Shown: positions 7,513-15,050 of the stretch, piece after piece
Numbering within the stretch: the stretch's first letter is position 1
Layout of the letters: every line of letters starts with the position of its first letter
Made by a program: the position numbers and the translations under genes
Notes under the pieces: generated by a model
Databases searched by the model: none
The model's input: only the letters and a program-made list of their open reading frames with translations
What the model was told of the DNA's origin: nothing
Origin: JAKOWB01 sp038363005
Lineage (GTDB): Bacteria; Pseudomonadota; Alphaproteobacteria; Kiloniellales; JACOMY01
Assembly (NCBI GenBank): GCA_038363005.1
Contig: JBBQBI010000041.1
Coordinates: 1 to 19,804 of the forward strand
Reading direction: 5' to 3'
DNA length: 19,804 bases

Positions 7513-8544
7513 ATGAGGCTTTCCGTACACTTCGCCCAAGCGAGGTTTCTTCAACGTGGCTGGTTCAGCGATGCCCGCAAGGGCTTGACCCTGGTTGCCA
7601 GCCTGTCCGCCTTCGCCCTCGCCGCGCTGCTGCCGGCGTCCGCGGCGGCGGACCCCCGGACGAGTCGTACCGATCTCGTCTATCAGCCCGCGGCGGCGAT
7701 TCCGGTCGTCGCGGTTCAGTTCCTCAACGAAGCCACCGCCGATGCGCTGCTCGAGCGTTTCGCAACGGCGAACTATGACGTCGACGCGGTGCTGGCCGGA
7801 ACGCAGAGCGTGCCGCGCCTCTACACCTCGGCCTTGCCGCGCGACCTGCGCGCCCTGGACGAGACCGACACCCGCAAGCTGGTCTTCATCGGCACTATGC
7901 TGCCGCTGGTGCTGATGGCCAACGAGGAGATCCTCTCGGCCCGGCGCGAGCTGGAGCGCCTGTTGGCCAAGCAGGCCGCCGGCGAGGGGCTGACCGCGGT
8001 GGAGCGCGACTGGCTGGAGGACCTGGCGGACTACTATGGCGCCGATGCGGACGACAGCGACGAGCTGCTCTCGAAGGTCGATGCGCTGCCGGTCTCGCTG
8101 ACCCTGGCGCAGGCGATCCTGGAGTCCGGCTGGGGCACCTCGCGCTATGCGCGCGAAGGCAATGCCCTGTTCGGCCAGCGCACCTGGAGGCAGGACGTGC
8201 CGGGCCTGGTGGCACGCAAGGATGGCCAGACGCTGGGCCACAAGGCCCGCGCCTTCGCCGACCTGATGCAGTCGGTGCGCGGCTACATGCAGAACCTCAA
8301 CAGCAACCGCGCCTTCAAGCAGCTGCGCCGGGAGCGCGCCAAGCTGCGCGATGCCGGCAAGCCGCTCGACGGCGCGCTGCTGGCCGGCTACCTCGGCCAC
8401 TATGCCGAGGCGGAGACCTATGCCGACCACCTGCGCCGGCTGATCCGCCACAACGACCTCGACAACTTCGAGGGCGCCCGGCTCTCCTCCGGCACGCTCG
8501 CCGAGGTGCGCCAGGAAGCGACGAGCTTCGACCCCGGCAGCTGA
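7513..8544 (+). CDS. Secreted Bax-like glucosaminidase domain protein
   Basis: A 343-residue protein predicted to cleave the glycan strands of peptidoglycan. A polar N-terminal stretch of about 24 residues precedes a hydrophobic export signal (about 25-46, ending ASAAA), so it should be periplasmic or membrane-anchored. The C-terminal glucosaminidase domain (about 185-320) is of the E. coli Bax type: SLTLAQAILESGWGTSRYAR with the likely catalytic Glu204, then EGNALFGQRTW (215-225). The helical middle part (about 65-180) is typical of Bax-like proteins. ATG 7513 is supported by AGGGGA at 7500-7505. It stands between nfu and the nitroreductase with gaps of 117 and 98 bp, so it is probably its own unit. 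Compared with classic signal peptides the N-terminal extension is long; a later start is possible but none has a better ribosome-binding site. Confidence 0.88.
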   Translation: MRLSVHFAQARFLQRGWFSDARKGLTLVASLSAFALAALLPASAAADPRTSRTDLVYQPAAAIPVVAVQFLNEATADALLERFATANYDVDAVLAGTQSVPRLYTSALPRDLRALDETDTRKLVFIGTMLPLVLMANEEILSARRELERLLAKQAAGEGLTAVERDWLEDLADYYGADADDSDELLSKVDALPVSLTLAQAILESGWGTSRYAREGNALFGQRTWRQDVPGLVARKDGQTLGHKARAFADLMQSVRGYMQNLNSNRAFKQLRRERAKLRDAGKPLDGALLAGYLGHYAEAETYADHLRRLIRHNDLDNFEGARLSSGTLAEVRQEATSFDPGS

Positions 8545-8567
8545 GGCGCCGGGCAGTTGACCGCAGT

Positions 8568-8599
8568 GCGGCCGGCGGCCTTGTCATGCCGCCGGCCGC
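8568..8599 (+). terminator. GC-rich hairpin after the glucosaminidase gene
   Basis: A perfect 12-bp stem (8568-8579 with 8588-8599) with an 8-base loop lies 23 bases past the stop of the glucosaminidase gene. Only two T residues follow, so it is not a textbook intrinsic terminator; it could slow transcription or protect the 3' end of the message. In such GC-rich DNA a stem of this kind can also arise by chance. Confidence 0.3.
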
Positions 8600-8642
8600 T
8601 TGCCACCCTGGGCGCCAGCCGCTTCGACTGGAGACCGCCCGG

Positions 8643-9233
8643 ATGGCCATGCCCACCCTCGACGACCACTGCCTCGACCTGATCTGGCGCCAGGGGCGCA
8701 CACACAACGTCTGGCTCGACAAGCCGGTGGACCCGGCGCTGCTCCAGCAGGCCTATGACTTGGCGAAGATGGGTCCCACCTCGGCCAACTGCCAGCCGAT
8801 GCGCCTGGTCTTCGTCAGCAGCCCGGCGGGCAAGGAGAAGCTGAAGCCGGCGCTGTCGTCCGGCAATCGCGACAAGACCATGCTGGCGCCGGTGACGGCC
8901 ATCGTCGCCCACGACACGCAGTTCTTCGAGCTGCTGCCACGCTTGTTCCACGATCCCGGCGCACGCAGCTGGTTCGCCGGTAAGCCGCACGCCGGCGAGA
9001 CAGCGCTGCGCAACGGCTCGCTACAGGCCGCCTATTTCCTGCTGGCGCTGCGCGGCCTGGGGCTGGATTGCGGCCCCATGTCGGGCTTCGACAATGCCAA
9101 GGTCGACGCCGCCTTCTTCCCCGCCGGTCGCATCAAGTCGAACTTCCTGATCAACATCGGCTACGGCGACCGGGCGACGCTGTTCCCGCGCAACCCGCGC
9201 CTGGACTTCGCCGAAGCCTGCAGCACCGCATGA
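8643..9233 (+). CDS. RutE-like malonic semialdehyde reductase / nitroreductase
   Basis: A 196-residue flavoprotein of the nitroreductase family, the same length as E. coli RutE, which reduces malonic semialdehyde to 3-hydroxypropionate in pyrimidine breakdown. Shared segments in order: RTHNVWLDKPV (19-29), MGPTSANCQPMR (43-54), RPALSSGN-like KPALSSGN (68-75), ARSWF (107-111), GSLQAAY (125-131), GLDCGPMSGFD (140-150), SNFLINIGYGD (166-176) and RLDFAEAC (186-193). These are the FMN-binding and active-site neighbourhoods of the family. ATG 8643 is chosen because GGAG at 8630-8633 sits nine bases ahead and the length matches; an ATG six bases later is also possible. No other rut genes are nearby, so the physiological substrate may differ from that of E. 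coli RutE. Confidence 0.9.
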   Translation: MAMPTLDDHCLDLIWRQGRTHNVWLDKPVDPALLQQAYDLAKMGPTSANCQPMRLVFVSSPAGKEKLKPALSSGNRDKTMLAPVTAIVAHDTQFFELLPRLFHDPGARSWFAGKPHAGETALRNGSLQAAYFLLALRGLGLDCGPMSGFDNAKVDAAFFPAGRIKSNFLINIGYGDRATLFPRNPRLDFAEACSTA

Positions 9234-9243
9234 GCCGGCGCCG

Positions 9244-9951
9244 ATGACCGCGGCGGTACCGGCCGGGGGACCGCTGCTGGCGCTGGACGCCGCCGGCCAG
9301 GCCTGTTCGGCGGCGGTCTGGTTGCCCGGGCGCGGCGTCGTGTCGCGGCGCTTCGAGCAGCGCGCGCGCGGCCAGTCGGAACGGCTGCTGCCGTTGGTCG
9401 AGGCGGTGATGGCCGAAGCCAACCTGGCCTATGCGGCGTTGAGCGCCGTAGCGGTGACCCTGGGCCCCGGCGGCTTCACCGGGGTGCGCATCGGCCTGGC
9501 CGCCGCCGAGGGCCTGGCACTGGCCTGGGACCTGCCGATCCTCGGCATCAGCAACTTCGACGTGGTGGCCGCCGCGGTGGACCCGGCGGAGGCCGCCGGG
9601 CGCGACCTGCTGGTGCTGATCGATGCCAAGCGCGCGGAGGTCTATGCCCAGCTGCGGCCGCACGACGGCGTGCCGCTGGCGCCGGCGCTGCTGGCGCCGG
9701 CGGCCCTGGCCGCCAGCCTGCCGCGACGGCCCTGCCTGCTGGCCGGCGATGCGATGGCGCAGGCCCTGCCGGCACTGTTGGCTGCCGGACATCGGCCGAC
9801 GCAGGCCAGCGCGGCGGGCGCGGCGGATGCCGCTGTGCTGGCGCTGCTGGCTGCCGGCATGGCACCGCCGCCGCGGCACCAGGCGCCGCAGCCGCTCTAT
9901 CTGCGCGCCCCGGACACCAGCCTGCCGCGCCGCCCGGCAGCCACAGCGTGA
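9244..9951 (+). CDS. tsaB: tRNA t6A biosynthesis protein TsaB
   Basis: TsaB is the inactive paralogue that partners TsaD in making threonylcarbamoyl-adenosine (t6A37) on ANN-decoding tRNAs. The 235-residue product has the ASKHA-type start PLLALDAAGQACSAAVW (10-26) and the family hallmark LGPGGFTGVRIGL (73-85), followed by LGISNFDVVA-type sequence. ATG 9244 is 10 bases after the nitroreductase stop; no clear Shine-Dalgarno sequence is seen, so reinitiation after that gene is plausible. The stop overlaps the rimI start (GTGA at 9948-9951). The tsaB-rimI pairing is a common bacterial arrangement. The C-terminal part is rich in Ala and Pro and poorly conserved, as usual. Confidence 0.95.
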   Translation: MTAAVPAGGPLLALDAAGQACSAAVWLPGRGVVSRRFEQRARGQSERLLPLVEAVMAEANLAYAALSAVAVTLGPGGFTGVRIGLAAAEGLALAWDLPILGISNFDVVAAAVDPAEAAGRDLLVLIDAKRAEVYAQLRPHDGVPLAPALLAPAALAASLPRRPCLLAGDAMAQALPALLAAGHRPTQASAAGAADAAVLALLAAGMAPPPRHQAPQPLYLRAPDTSLPRRPAATA

Positions 9952-10421
9952 GCGCTCTGGCCGCCGCCAGCCAGCCGCGGCCGCTGCGGGACGCCGACCT
10001 GGAGGCCGCGGCGGTGCTGCATGCGGCGGCCTTTCCCGACGAACCCTGGGACGCCCGGCAACTCGCCCTGCTGCTGGCCACGCCGGGCTGCTGGGGCCTG
10101 GCGGTCGAGGCCGAGGCGACGCTGGCCGGCTTCCTGCTGCTGCGCCTGGCGGCCGACGAGGCCGAGGTGCTGACCCTGGCTATCGCCGCCGATCGCCAGC
10201 GGCGGGGCCTGGCCAGTGGCCTGCTGCGCCACGCCCTGGCGCAGGCCCTGGCCGGCGGCGCCCGGCGGGCCTTCCTCGAGGTTGGCGCCGACAATCCGGC
10301 CGCCCTGGCGCTCTATCGCGGGCTGGGCTGGCGGACAATAGGCCGGCGACCCAACTACTACCGCCGGGGCGCCGATGCCCTGTTGCTGCGGCTGGACTTG
10401 CCGCTGCTGGAACAACCCTAG
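9948..10421 (+). CDS. rimI: Ribosomal-protein-alanine N-acetyltransferase RimI
   Basis: A 157-residue GNAT-fold acetyltransferase. RimI acetylates the N-terminal alanine of ribosomal protein S18 using acetyl-CoA. The acetyl-CoA pyrophosphate loop is RQRRGLASGLL (83-93), fitting the R/Q-x2-G-x-G/A pattern; VGADNPAALALYRGLGW (112-128) is the family's second hallmark, and the following RRPNYYRRGADALLL matches the RimI C-terminal region. The start is GTG 9948, fixed by the 4-bp overlap with tsaB. Some related proteins acetylate other N-termini, so the exact target is inferred from the gene pairing and sequence resemblance to E. coli RimI. Confidence 0.93.
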   Translation: MSALAAASQPRPLRDADLEAAAVLHAAAFPDEPWDARQLALLLATPGCWGLAVEAEATLAGFLLLRLAADEAEVLTLAIAADRQRRGLASGLLRHALAQALAGGARRAFLEVGADNPAALALYRGLGWRTIGRRPNYYRRGADALLLRLDLPLLEQP

Positions 10422-10450
10422 GACGAAGAAAGTCCTATCGGAAGAGTAGG

Positions 10451-10481
10451 GCAATGCAATGTAAGTATTGCATATTGCAAT
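10451..10481. promoter_or_regulatory. Inverted-repeat operator candidate before mucR
   Basis: This 31-base AT-rich block contains ATGCAAT (10454-10460), six bases, then ATTGCAT (10467-10473), an exact inverted repeat. It is followed directly by the palindrome ATTGCAAT (10474-10481); GCAAT or its complement occurs five times in all. It contrasts sharply with the GC-rich surroundings and overlaps the likely -35 box. MucR/Ros proteins are known to bind AT-rich DNA with T-A steps and to repress their own genes, so self-control is a reasonable inference. Confidence 0.45.
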
Positions 10482-10503
10482 CGACGAACAGCATCTGTAT
10501 AGC
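10475..10503 (+). promoter_or_regulatory. Likely sigma-70 promoter of mucR
   Basis: TTGCAA (10475-10480, four of six bases of the -35 consensus) and TATAGC (10498-10503, four of six of the -10 consensus) are separated by exactly 17 bp. The -35 box lies inside the repeat block. Transcription would begin about 30 bases before the ATG at 10540. Confidence 0.42.
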
Positions 10504-10539
10504 TCGCTTCACATCCAGGGACCCAAGAGGATTCGGCCC

Positions 10540-10953
10540 ATGACCAATGACGGTAATGACAAGGATTTGCTGCAGCTCACCGGCAGCATCGTATCCGCCC
10601 ATGTAGCGCACAATAACGTCGCCGTGCAGGACCTGCCGGGTTTGATCCGCGAGGTCTATCAGACCCTCGCCAACGTCGGCCAGGTCATCCCGGTTGAACC
10701 GGAGCGTCCGGCGCCGGCAGTACCGATCAAGAAGTCGGTGACACCCGACTACATCGTCTGCCTGGAAGACGGCAAGAAGTTGAAGATGCTGAAGCGGCAT
10801 CTGAAGACCGCCTACAACATGAGCCCGGATGAGTATCGCGACCGTTGGGGCCTGGCCAGCGACTATCCGATGGTGGCGCCGAACTACGCCAAGCAGCGCT
10901 CCAAGCTGGCGAAGCAGATCGGGCTCGGCACCAAGCCACGCAAGCGGCCCTGA
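10540..10953 (+). CDS. MucR/Ros family transcriptional regulator
   Basis: A 137-residue DNA-binding protein of the Ros/MucR family, global regulators found mainly in alphaproteobacteria that control exopolysaccharide, motility and virulence-type genes and behave like nucleoid proteins. The N-terminal oligomerisation part (about 8-48, LTGSIVSAHVAHNNV) and the C-terminal zinc-finger-like part (74-115, CLEDGKKLKMLKRHLKTAY followed by MSPDEYRDRWGL and DYPMVAPNYA) are both clear. In the C2H2 finger of Ros the four ligands are Cys, Cys, His, His; here the aligned residues are Cys74, Asp77, His87 and Tyr92, so the last ligand is missing. ATG 10540 gives the standard N-terminus; an earlier in-frame TTG (10468) lies within the promoter region. 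A promoter and repeat block precede it and a terminator follows. Confidence 0.94.
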   Translation: MTNDGNDKDLLQLTGSIVSAHVAHNNVAVQDLPGLIREVYQTLANVGQVIPVEPERPAPAVPIKKSVTPDYIVCLEDGKKLKMLKRHLKTAYNMSPDEYRDRWGLASDYPMVAPNYAKQRSKLAKQIGLGTKPRKRP

Positions 10954-10991
10954 GAACAAGTCGCATTAACTACGTTGCTTTTCCGTTGTTT

Positions 10992-11025
10992 AGGGCGCTG
11001 TTGGCATAGGCCAGCAGCGCCCTTT
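10992..11025 (+). terminator. Intrinsic terminator after mucR
   Basis: A 14-bp stem (10992-11005 with 11010-11023, one G-U pair) closes a four-base loop ATAG and is followed by TTT then CGGTT. It lies 38 bases after the mucR-type stop and before fur, so it should separate the two units. The T-tract is short, so termination may be partial. Confidence 0.65.
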
Positions 11026-11096
11026 CGGTTACTATCGCGCCTGCCTATCCCCTTGGGGCGGTCTTGCGGGGAGGGGGCGCCAAGCCCGAGGAGCGG

Positions 11097-11564
11097 ATGT
11101 CGGATCGCTTAGAAAAACTCTGCCTCGACAAAGGGCTGAAGATGACGGAGCAGCGCCGGGTCATTGCCCGGGTGCTGTCGATGTCGTCCGACCATCCCGA
11201 CGTCGAGCAGCTGCATCGTCGCGCGGTGAAGATTGACCCGCGCATCTCGATCGCCACGGTCTATCGCACCGTGAAGCTCTTCGAGGAAGCCGGGATCCTG
11301 GAGCGCCACGACTTCGGCGCCCATGGCCGGGCGCGCTACGAGGAGCGCACCGAGGAACACCACGACCACCTGATCGACGTGAACAGCGGCGAAGTCATCG
11401 AGTTCGTCGATCCGGAGGTGGAACGATTGCAGGCCGAGATCGCCCGCCGCCTTGGCTATCGCCTCGTGGGACACAAGATGGAGCTCTATGGCGTGAAGGC
11501 CACCGCCGACAAGGGCAAGCTGGACAAGCTGTCGGACAGCCCCGCCGGCAAGGAACACGTCTAG
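11097..11564 (+). CDS. Fur/Mur family metalloregulator
   Basis: A 155-residue repressor of the Fur superfamily. The winged-helix part holds the recognition helix region SIATVYRTVKLFEEAG (51-66); the dimerisation part holds EEHHDHLIDVNSGEVIEF (86-103) with the metal-binding histidines (His88, His89, His91) and His33 upstream. The Cys-x2-Cys zinc site of classical Fur is absent: the stretch after HHDHL reads IDVNSG. That is characteristic of alphaproteobacterial Fur/Mur proteins, many of which respond to manganese rather than iron, so the sensed metal is uncertain. ATG 11097 follows GAGGAG (11088-11093), with short spacing; an upstream in-frame TTG (11064) is less likely. It lies between the mucR terminator and olsB, and no clear promoter is recognised in the GC-rich stretch before it. 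Confidence 0.92.
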   Translation: MSDRLEKLCLDKGLKMTEQRRVIARVLSMSSDHPDVEQLHRRAVKIDPRISIATVYRTVKLFEEAGILERHDFGAHGRARYEERTEEHHDHLIDVNSGEVIEFVDPEVERLQAEIARRLGYRLVGHKMELYGVKATADKGKLDKLSDSPAGKEHV

Positions 11565-11728
11565 GCGCCACTGCACCTGGATCGGCCGGTCATCCCGGGG
11601 GTGCGTTGTGCCCGTGCCACGCGTATAACGTCTCGCAAGCTGCGGGATTGATATCTGCTAGTATGCGAAATTGAGGGCAGGGCGGAACAACCGCTCGCCC
11701 GGGTCGACCTAGACCGCAGGGGGCGACA

Positions 11729-11749
11729 TCCGGCTCAGGCCGGAAGGAG
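11729..11749 (+). promoter_or_regulatory. Hairpin abutting the olsB ribosome-binding site
   Basis: A 6-bp stem (TCCGGC at 11729-11734 with GCCGGA at 11739-11744) with loop TCAG ends in the first base of the AAGGAG ribosome-binding sequence (11744-11749), seven bases before the ATG. It could position or partly hide the site. The rest of the 192-base leader (11565-11756) has a TATAAC box at 11624-11629 but no matching -35 box. Confidence 0.3.
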
Positions 11750-11756
11750 CGATACA

Positions 11757-12572
11757 ATGGTTCTGATGGAAGCCAATCGCGGCAAGCCGGTCGACGTCGT
11801 CGCCGGTTCACTGCACATCCGGCTGGCCGAGACCGCGGAAGAGGTCCTGGCTTCGCAGCGGCTGCGCTATCGCGTGTTCTGCCAGGAGATGGCGGCGACA
11901 CCGACGGCACAGCAGCGCCTGGAGCAGCGCGAGTACGACTCTTTCGACGAGTACTGCGACCACCTGCTGGTGTTCGATCGCACCAAGACCGGCCCCGAGG
12001 CCGTGGTCGGCAGCTACCGGCTGATGCGCCGCGAACAGGCGGTGCGCCGGGGCCAGTTCTATTCCGTCGACGAATACGATCTTTCGGCACTGGTGGCCTA
12101 TCCGGGCGAGATCCTGGAGCTCGGCCGCTCCTGCGTCGATGCCGCCTTCCGCACCGGCTCGACCATGCAGCTGCTGTGGCGCGGCATCGCCGAGTATGTG
12201 TTCTACTACAACATCGACATCATGTTCGGCTGCGCCAGCTTGCCGTCGGTGGCGCCCGAGCAACTGGCCCTGCCACTCAGCTACCTCTACCACCACCATC
12301 TGGCGCCGCCGGCACTGCGGCCGCGTGCGCTGCCCGACCGCTATGTCGAGATGAACAACATCCCGGTCGAGGAGATCAACCTGCGCGAGGCCAAGCGGCT
12401 GCTGCCGCCGCTGATCCGCGGCTACCTGCGCCTCGGTGGCTTCGTCGGCGATGGCGCCGTGGTCGACAAGGACTTCGGCACCACCGACGTGGCCATCGTG
12501 GTGAAGACCGACTGGGTGACCGAGAAGTACTACCGGCACTACCGCCTGGGCGGCGATTCGGCGCGCGAGTAG
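11757..12572 (+). CDS. olsB: Ornithine-acyl-ACP N-acyltransferase OlsB
   Basis: OlsB carries out the first step of ornithine-lipid synthesis, joining a 3-hydroxy fatty acid from acyl-ACP to the alpha-amino group of ornithine. The 271-residue product has a GNAT-type fold: SQRLRYRVFCQEM (33-45), an acidic stretch with DEYCDHLLVFD (64-74), VVGSYRLMR (83-91), and the strongly conserved ILELGRSCVDAAFRTGSTMQ (119-138) followed by LLWRGIAEY. The next gene is an acyltransferase of the OlsA type, so the pair makes a complete route. The start ATG 11757 is backed by AAGGAG at 11744-11749. Some GNAT proteins of this group are annotated only as hemolysin-like; the olsA neighbour makes OlsB the best call. 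Confidence 0.9.
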   Translation: MVLMEANRGKPVDVVAGSLHIRLAETAEEVLASQRLRYRVFCQEMAATPTAQQRLEQREYDSFDEYCDHLLVFDRTKTGPEAVVGSYRLMRREQAVRRGQFYSVDEYDLSALVAYPGEILELGRSCVDAAFRTGSTMQLLWRGIAEYVFYYNIDIMFGCASLPSVAPEQLALPLSYLYHHHLAPPALRPRALPDRYVEMNNIPVEEINLREAKRLLPPLIRGYLRLGGFVGDGAVVDKDFGTTDVAIVVKTDWVTEKYYRHYRLGGDSARE

Positions 12573-12590
12573 GGGCTGGGGGCGGGCGCC

Positions 12591-13454
12591 ATGGTTTCCC
12601 GGTTGCGGTCGAGCTGGCGGCTGTTCCTCTATCTGCTGCTCACCGGCTCGACCATCCTGATCCAGGGTTCGGCGCTGATCTTCCACTTGCCATGGCGGGA
12701 AAGCTTCCCGCAGTGGTACCACCGCCAGGTCTGCCGCATCGCCGGGATCAAGGTGGAGCGCCGTGGCCGGCAGTCGCGCGAACACCCCACGCTCTACGTC
12801 ATCAACCACGTCTCCTATCTCGACATCGAGGTCATCGGCTCGTTGATCCGCGGCTCCTTCGTGGCCAAGGCGGAGGTGGCCAAGTGGCCGCTGTTCGGCC
12901 TGCTGGCCAAGCTGCAGCGCTCGGTCTTCGTCGAGCGGCGGGCGCCGAAGACGGCGGAGACGCGCGACGAGATGGGCAAGCGGCTGGAAGACGGCGAAAG
13001 CCTGATGCTCTTCGCCGAGGGCACCTCCAGCGACGGCAACCGCGTGCTGCCCTTCAAGTCGGCGCTGTTTTCGGTCGCCGAGCGGCAGCCGCACGGCAAG
13101 CCGCTGACGGTGCAGGCGGTGTCGGTGGCCTATGCCAAGCTGGATGGCCTGCCGATGGGTCGCTACCTCAGGCCCTACTTCGCCTGGTATGGCGACATGG
13201 ACCTCTTCTCCCACATCTGGAGCGCCTTTGGCATCGGCAGGGTCTCGGTGGTGGTCGAGTTCCACAAGCCGGTGACCTTTGCCCAGTTCGGCAGCCGCAA
13301 GGCCATGGCGGAGTACTGCCAGGCGCAGGTGCGGCGCGGCGTGACCCAGGCGCTGACCGGCCGGCCGCAGCCGCAGCTGCCCTTGCCGACGCCGCCGCTG
13401 CGCCCGGTGATCGCCGATCCAGCCGGCCCGGACGCCAGCCCCAGCGTCGCCTGA
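12591..13454 (+). CDS. olsA: Lyso-ornithine lipid O-acyltransferase OlsA
   Basis: OlsA adds the second fatty acid, from acyl-ACP, to the 3-hydroxyl of lyso-ornithine lipid at the inner membrane. The 287-residue product is of the PlsC type: an N-terminal hydrophobic helix (about 11-31), the catalytic NHVSYLD box (72-78, the NHx4D pattern), and the substrate box EGTSSDG (143-149), with RVLPFKSALF next. The C-terminal tail (about 262-287) is Pro- and Ala-rich and not part of the fold. It starts 18 bases after olsB and is surely co-transcribed with it. A general 1-acylglycerol-3-phosphate acyltransferase (plsC) is the alternative; adjacency to olsB favours OlsA. Confidence 0.88.
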   Translation: MVSRLRSSWRLFLYLLLTGSTILIQGSALIFHLPWRESFPQWYHRQVCRIAGIKVERRGRQSREHPTLYVINHVSYLDIEVIGSLIRGSFVAKAEVAKWPLFGLLAKLQRSVFVERRAPKTAETRDEMGKRLEDGESLMLFAEGTSSDGNRVLPFKSALFSVAERQPHGKPLTVQAVSVAYAKLDGLPMGRYLRPYFAWYGDMDLFSHIWSAFGIGRVSVVVEFHKPVTFAQFGSRKAMAEYCQAQVRRGVTQALTGRPQPQLPLPTPPLRPVIADPAGPDASPSVA

Positions 13455-13514
13455 GCGCCCAACGCCGGCCGGCCGCCGCCTTGACTCTGTTCTGTCCTCG
13501 TGATTGTTGGCCGC

Positions 13515-13537
13515 CCCGCAACCCTGTAGGATGCGGG
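13515..13537 (+). repeat. Small hairpin upstream of miaB
   Basis: CCCGCA (13515-13520) pairs with TGCGGG (13532-13537) across an 11-base interval that itself contains CCT/AGG. The core CCCTGTAGGATGCGGG looks like the GTAGGATG-type palindromic elements scattered between genes in many proteobacteria, but only one copy is in the window. It lies 99 bases or more before the chosen miaB start; TTGACT at 13481-13486 is a good -35 box, but no fitting -10 box follows. Confidence 0.25.
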
Positions 13538-13635
13538 CATGCGCCGAAGCTCGTCAGTCCCCATCCCCATACCCAGTGCGAGGGCCTGATGCGGACTCCG
13601 GGATTCCGCTGCCCCGCGTGCCCACGTCGCCCGCG

Positions 13636-15050
13636 GTGAGGACCTTGCCCAAGTCGCTCTACATCAAGACCTACGGCTGCCAGATGAACGTCTACGACTC
13701 CGCCCGCATGGCGGAGCTGCTGGCGCCCCTGGGCTATGCCCCGGCGGACCGCCCCGACGGCGCCGACATGGTGATCCTCAACACCTGCCACATCCGCGAG
13801 AAGGCGGCGGAGAAGGTCTATTCCGAGCTCGGCCGCCTGCGCCTGCTGAAGGCCGACGCCCAGGCCGCCGGCCGGCAGATGCTGGTCACCGTGGCGGGCT
13901 GCGTCGCCCAGGCCGAGGGCCAGGAGATGCTGCGCCGCGCCCCGGTGGTCGACGTGCTGGTCGGCCCGCAGGCCTATCACCGCCTGCCGGAGCTGATCGC
14001 CCGGGCAACGCGCGAGGCTGGGCGCGTGCTGGATACCGAGTTCCCGCCGGAGTCCAAGTTCGACCACCTGCCGGCGGCGCGCCGGCCCGATGGCCCAGCC
14101 GCCTTCCTGGCGATCCAGGAGGGCTGCGACAAGTTCTGCAGCTTCTGCGTGGTGCCCTATACCCGCGGTGCCGAGACCTCGCGCCCGGTCGCCGCGGTGC
14201 TGGCCGAGGCACGCCAGCTCGCCGCCGCCGGGGTGCTGGAGCTAACCTTGCTAGGGCAGAACGTCAACGCCTATCACGGCGCGGGACCGGACGGCGCCAC
14301 CTGGGGCCTCGGCCGCCTGCTGCGCGCGCTGGCCGAGGTGCCAGGCCTGGCGCGACTGCGCTACACCACCTCGCACCCGCGCGACCTGGACGCCGACCTC
14401 ATCGCCGCGCACCGCGACCTCGAGACGCTGATGCCCTTCCTGCACCTGCCGGTGCAATCGGGCAGCGACCGCATCCTGGAGGCGATGAACCGGCGCCACA
14501 CGGTGACGGACTATCATCGCTCGGTCGCCCAGCTGCGCCAGGCGCGGCCGGACCTGGCGCTGTCGTCCGACTTCATCGTCGGCTTCCCGGGCGAAAGCGA
14601 CGCCGATTTCCAGGCGACGCTCGACCTGGTGGCAGAGACCGGCTTCGCCCAGGCCTATTCCTTCAAGTACAGCGCGCGGCCCGGCACCCCGGCCTCGGCG
14701 CTGCCGGGGCAGATCCCGGAAGACCTCAAGGACGCCCGCTTGGCGGCGCTGCAGGCGCTGCTGCAGCGCCAGCAGCTGGCCTTCAACCAGCAAAGCCTGG
14801 GGCGCCGCATGGCGGTGCTGTTCGACCGCCGCGGCAAGCAGACCGGACAGCTGCTCGGCCGCGGTCCCTGGATGCAATCGGTCTATGCCCAGTTGCCGGA
14901 CCGCCTGCTCGGCCAGCTGGTCGAGATGGAGATCACCGGCGCCTACGCGGCCTCGCTGGCCGCCCGGCCGGTGCTGCTGGACGACCCCCTGACGGCGGAC
15001 CAACCCCAGCCGCCGCCGGGCGCTGACTGGCAACCTTCGAGGCCCCTGGC

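Noticed and set aside
7408..8451. 347-codon minus-strand frame opposite the glucosaminidase
   Set aside because: Shadow of a gene with a signal peptide, catalytic Glu and good ribosome-binding site.
11808..13265. 485-codon open frame on the minus strand across olsB-olsA
   Set aside because: It is the mirror of two genes with clear family motifs; long antisense frames are expected where third codon positions are almost all G or C. Its translation is rich in His, Arg, Gln and Ala with no domain.
12176..13639. 487-codon plus-strand frame overlapping olsB, olsA and the miaB leader
   Set aside because: Arg/Ala/Gly-rich out-of-frame translation; the PlsC and GNAT motifs lie in the other frames.
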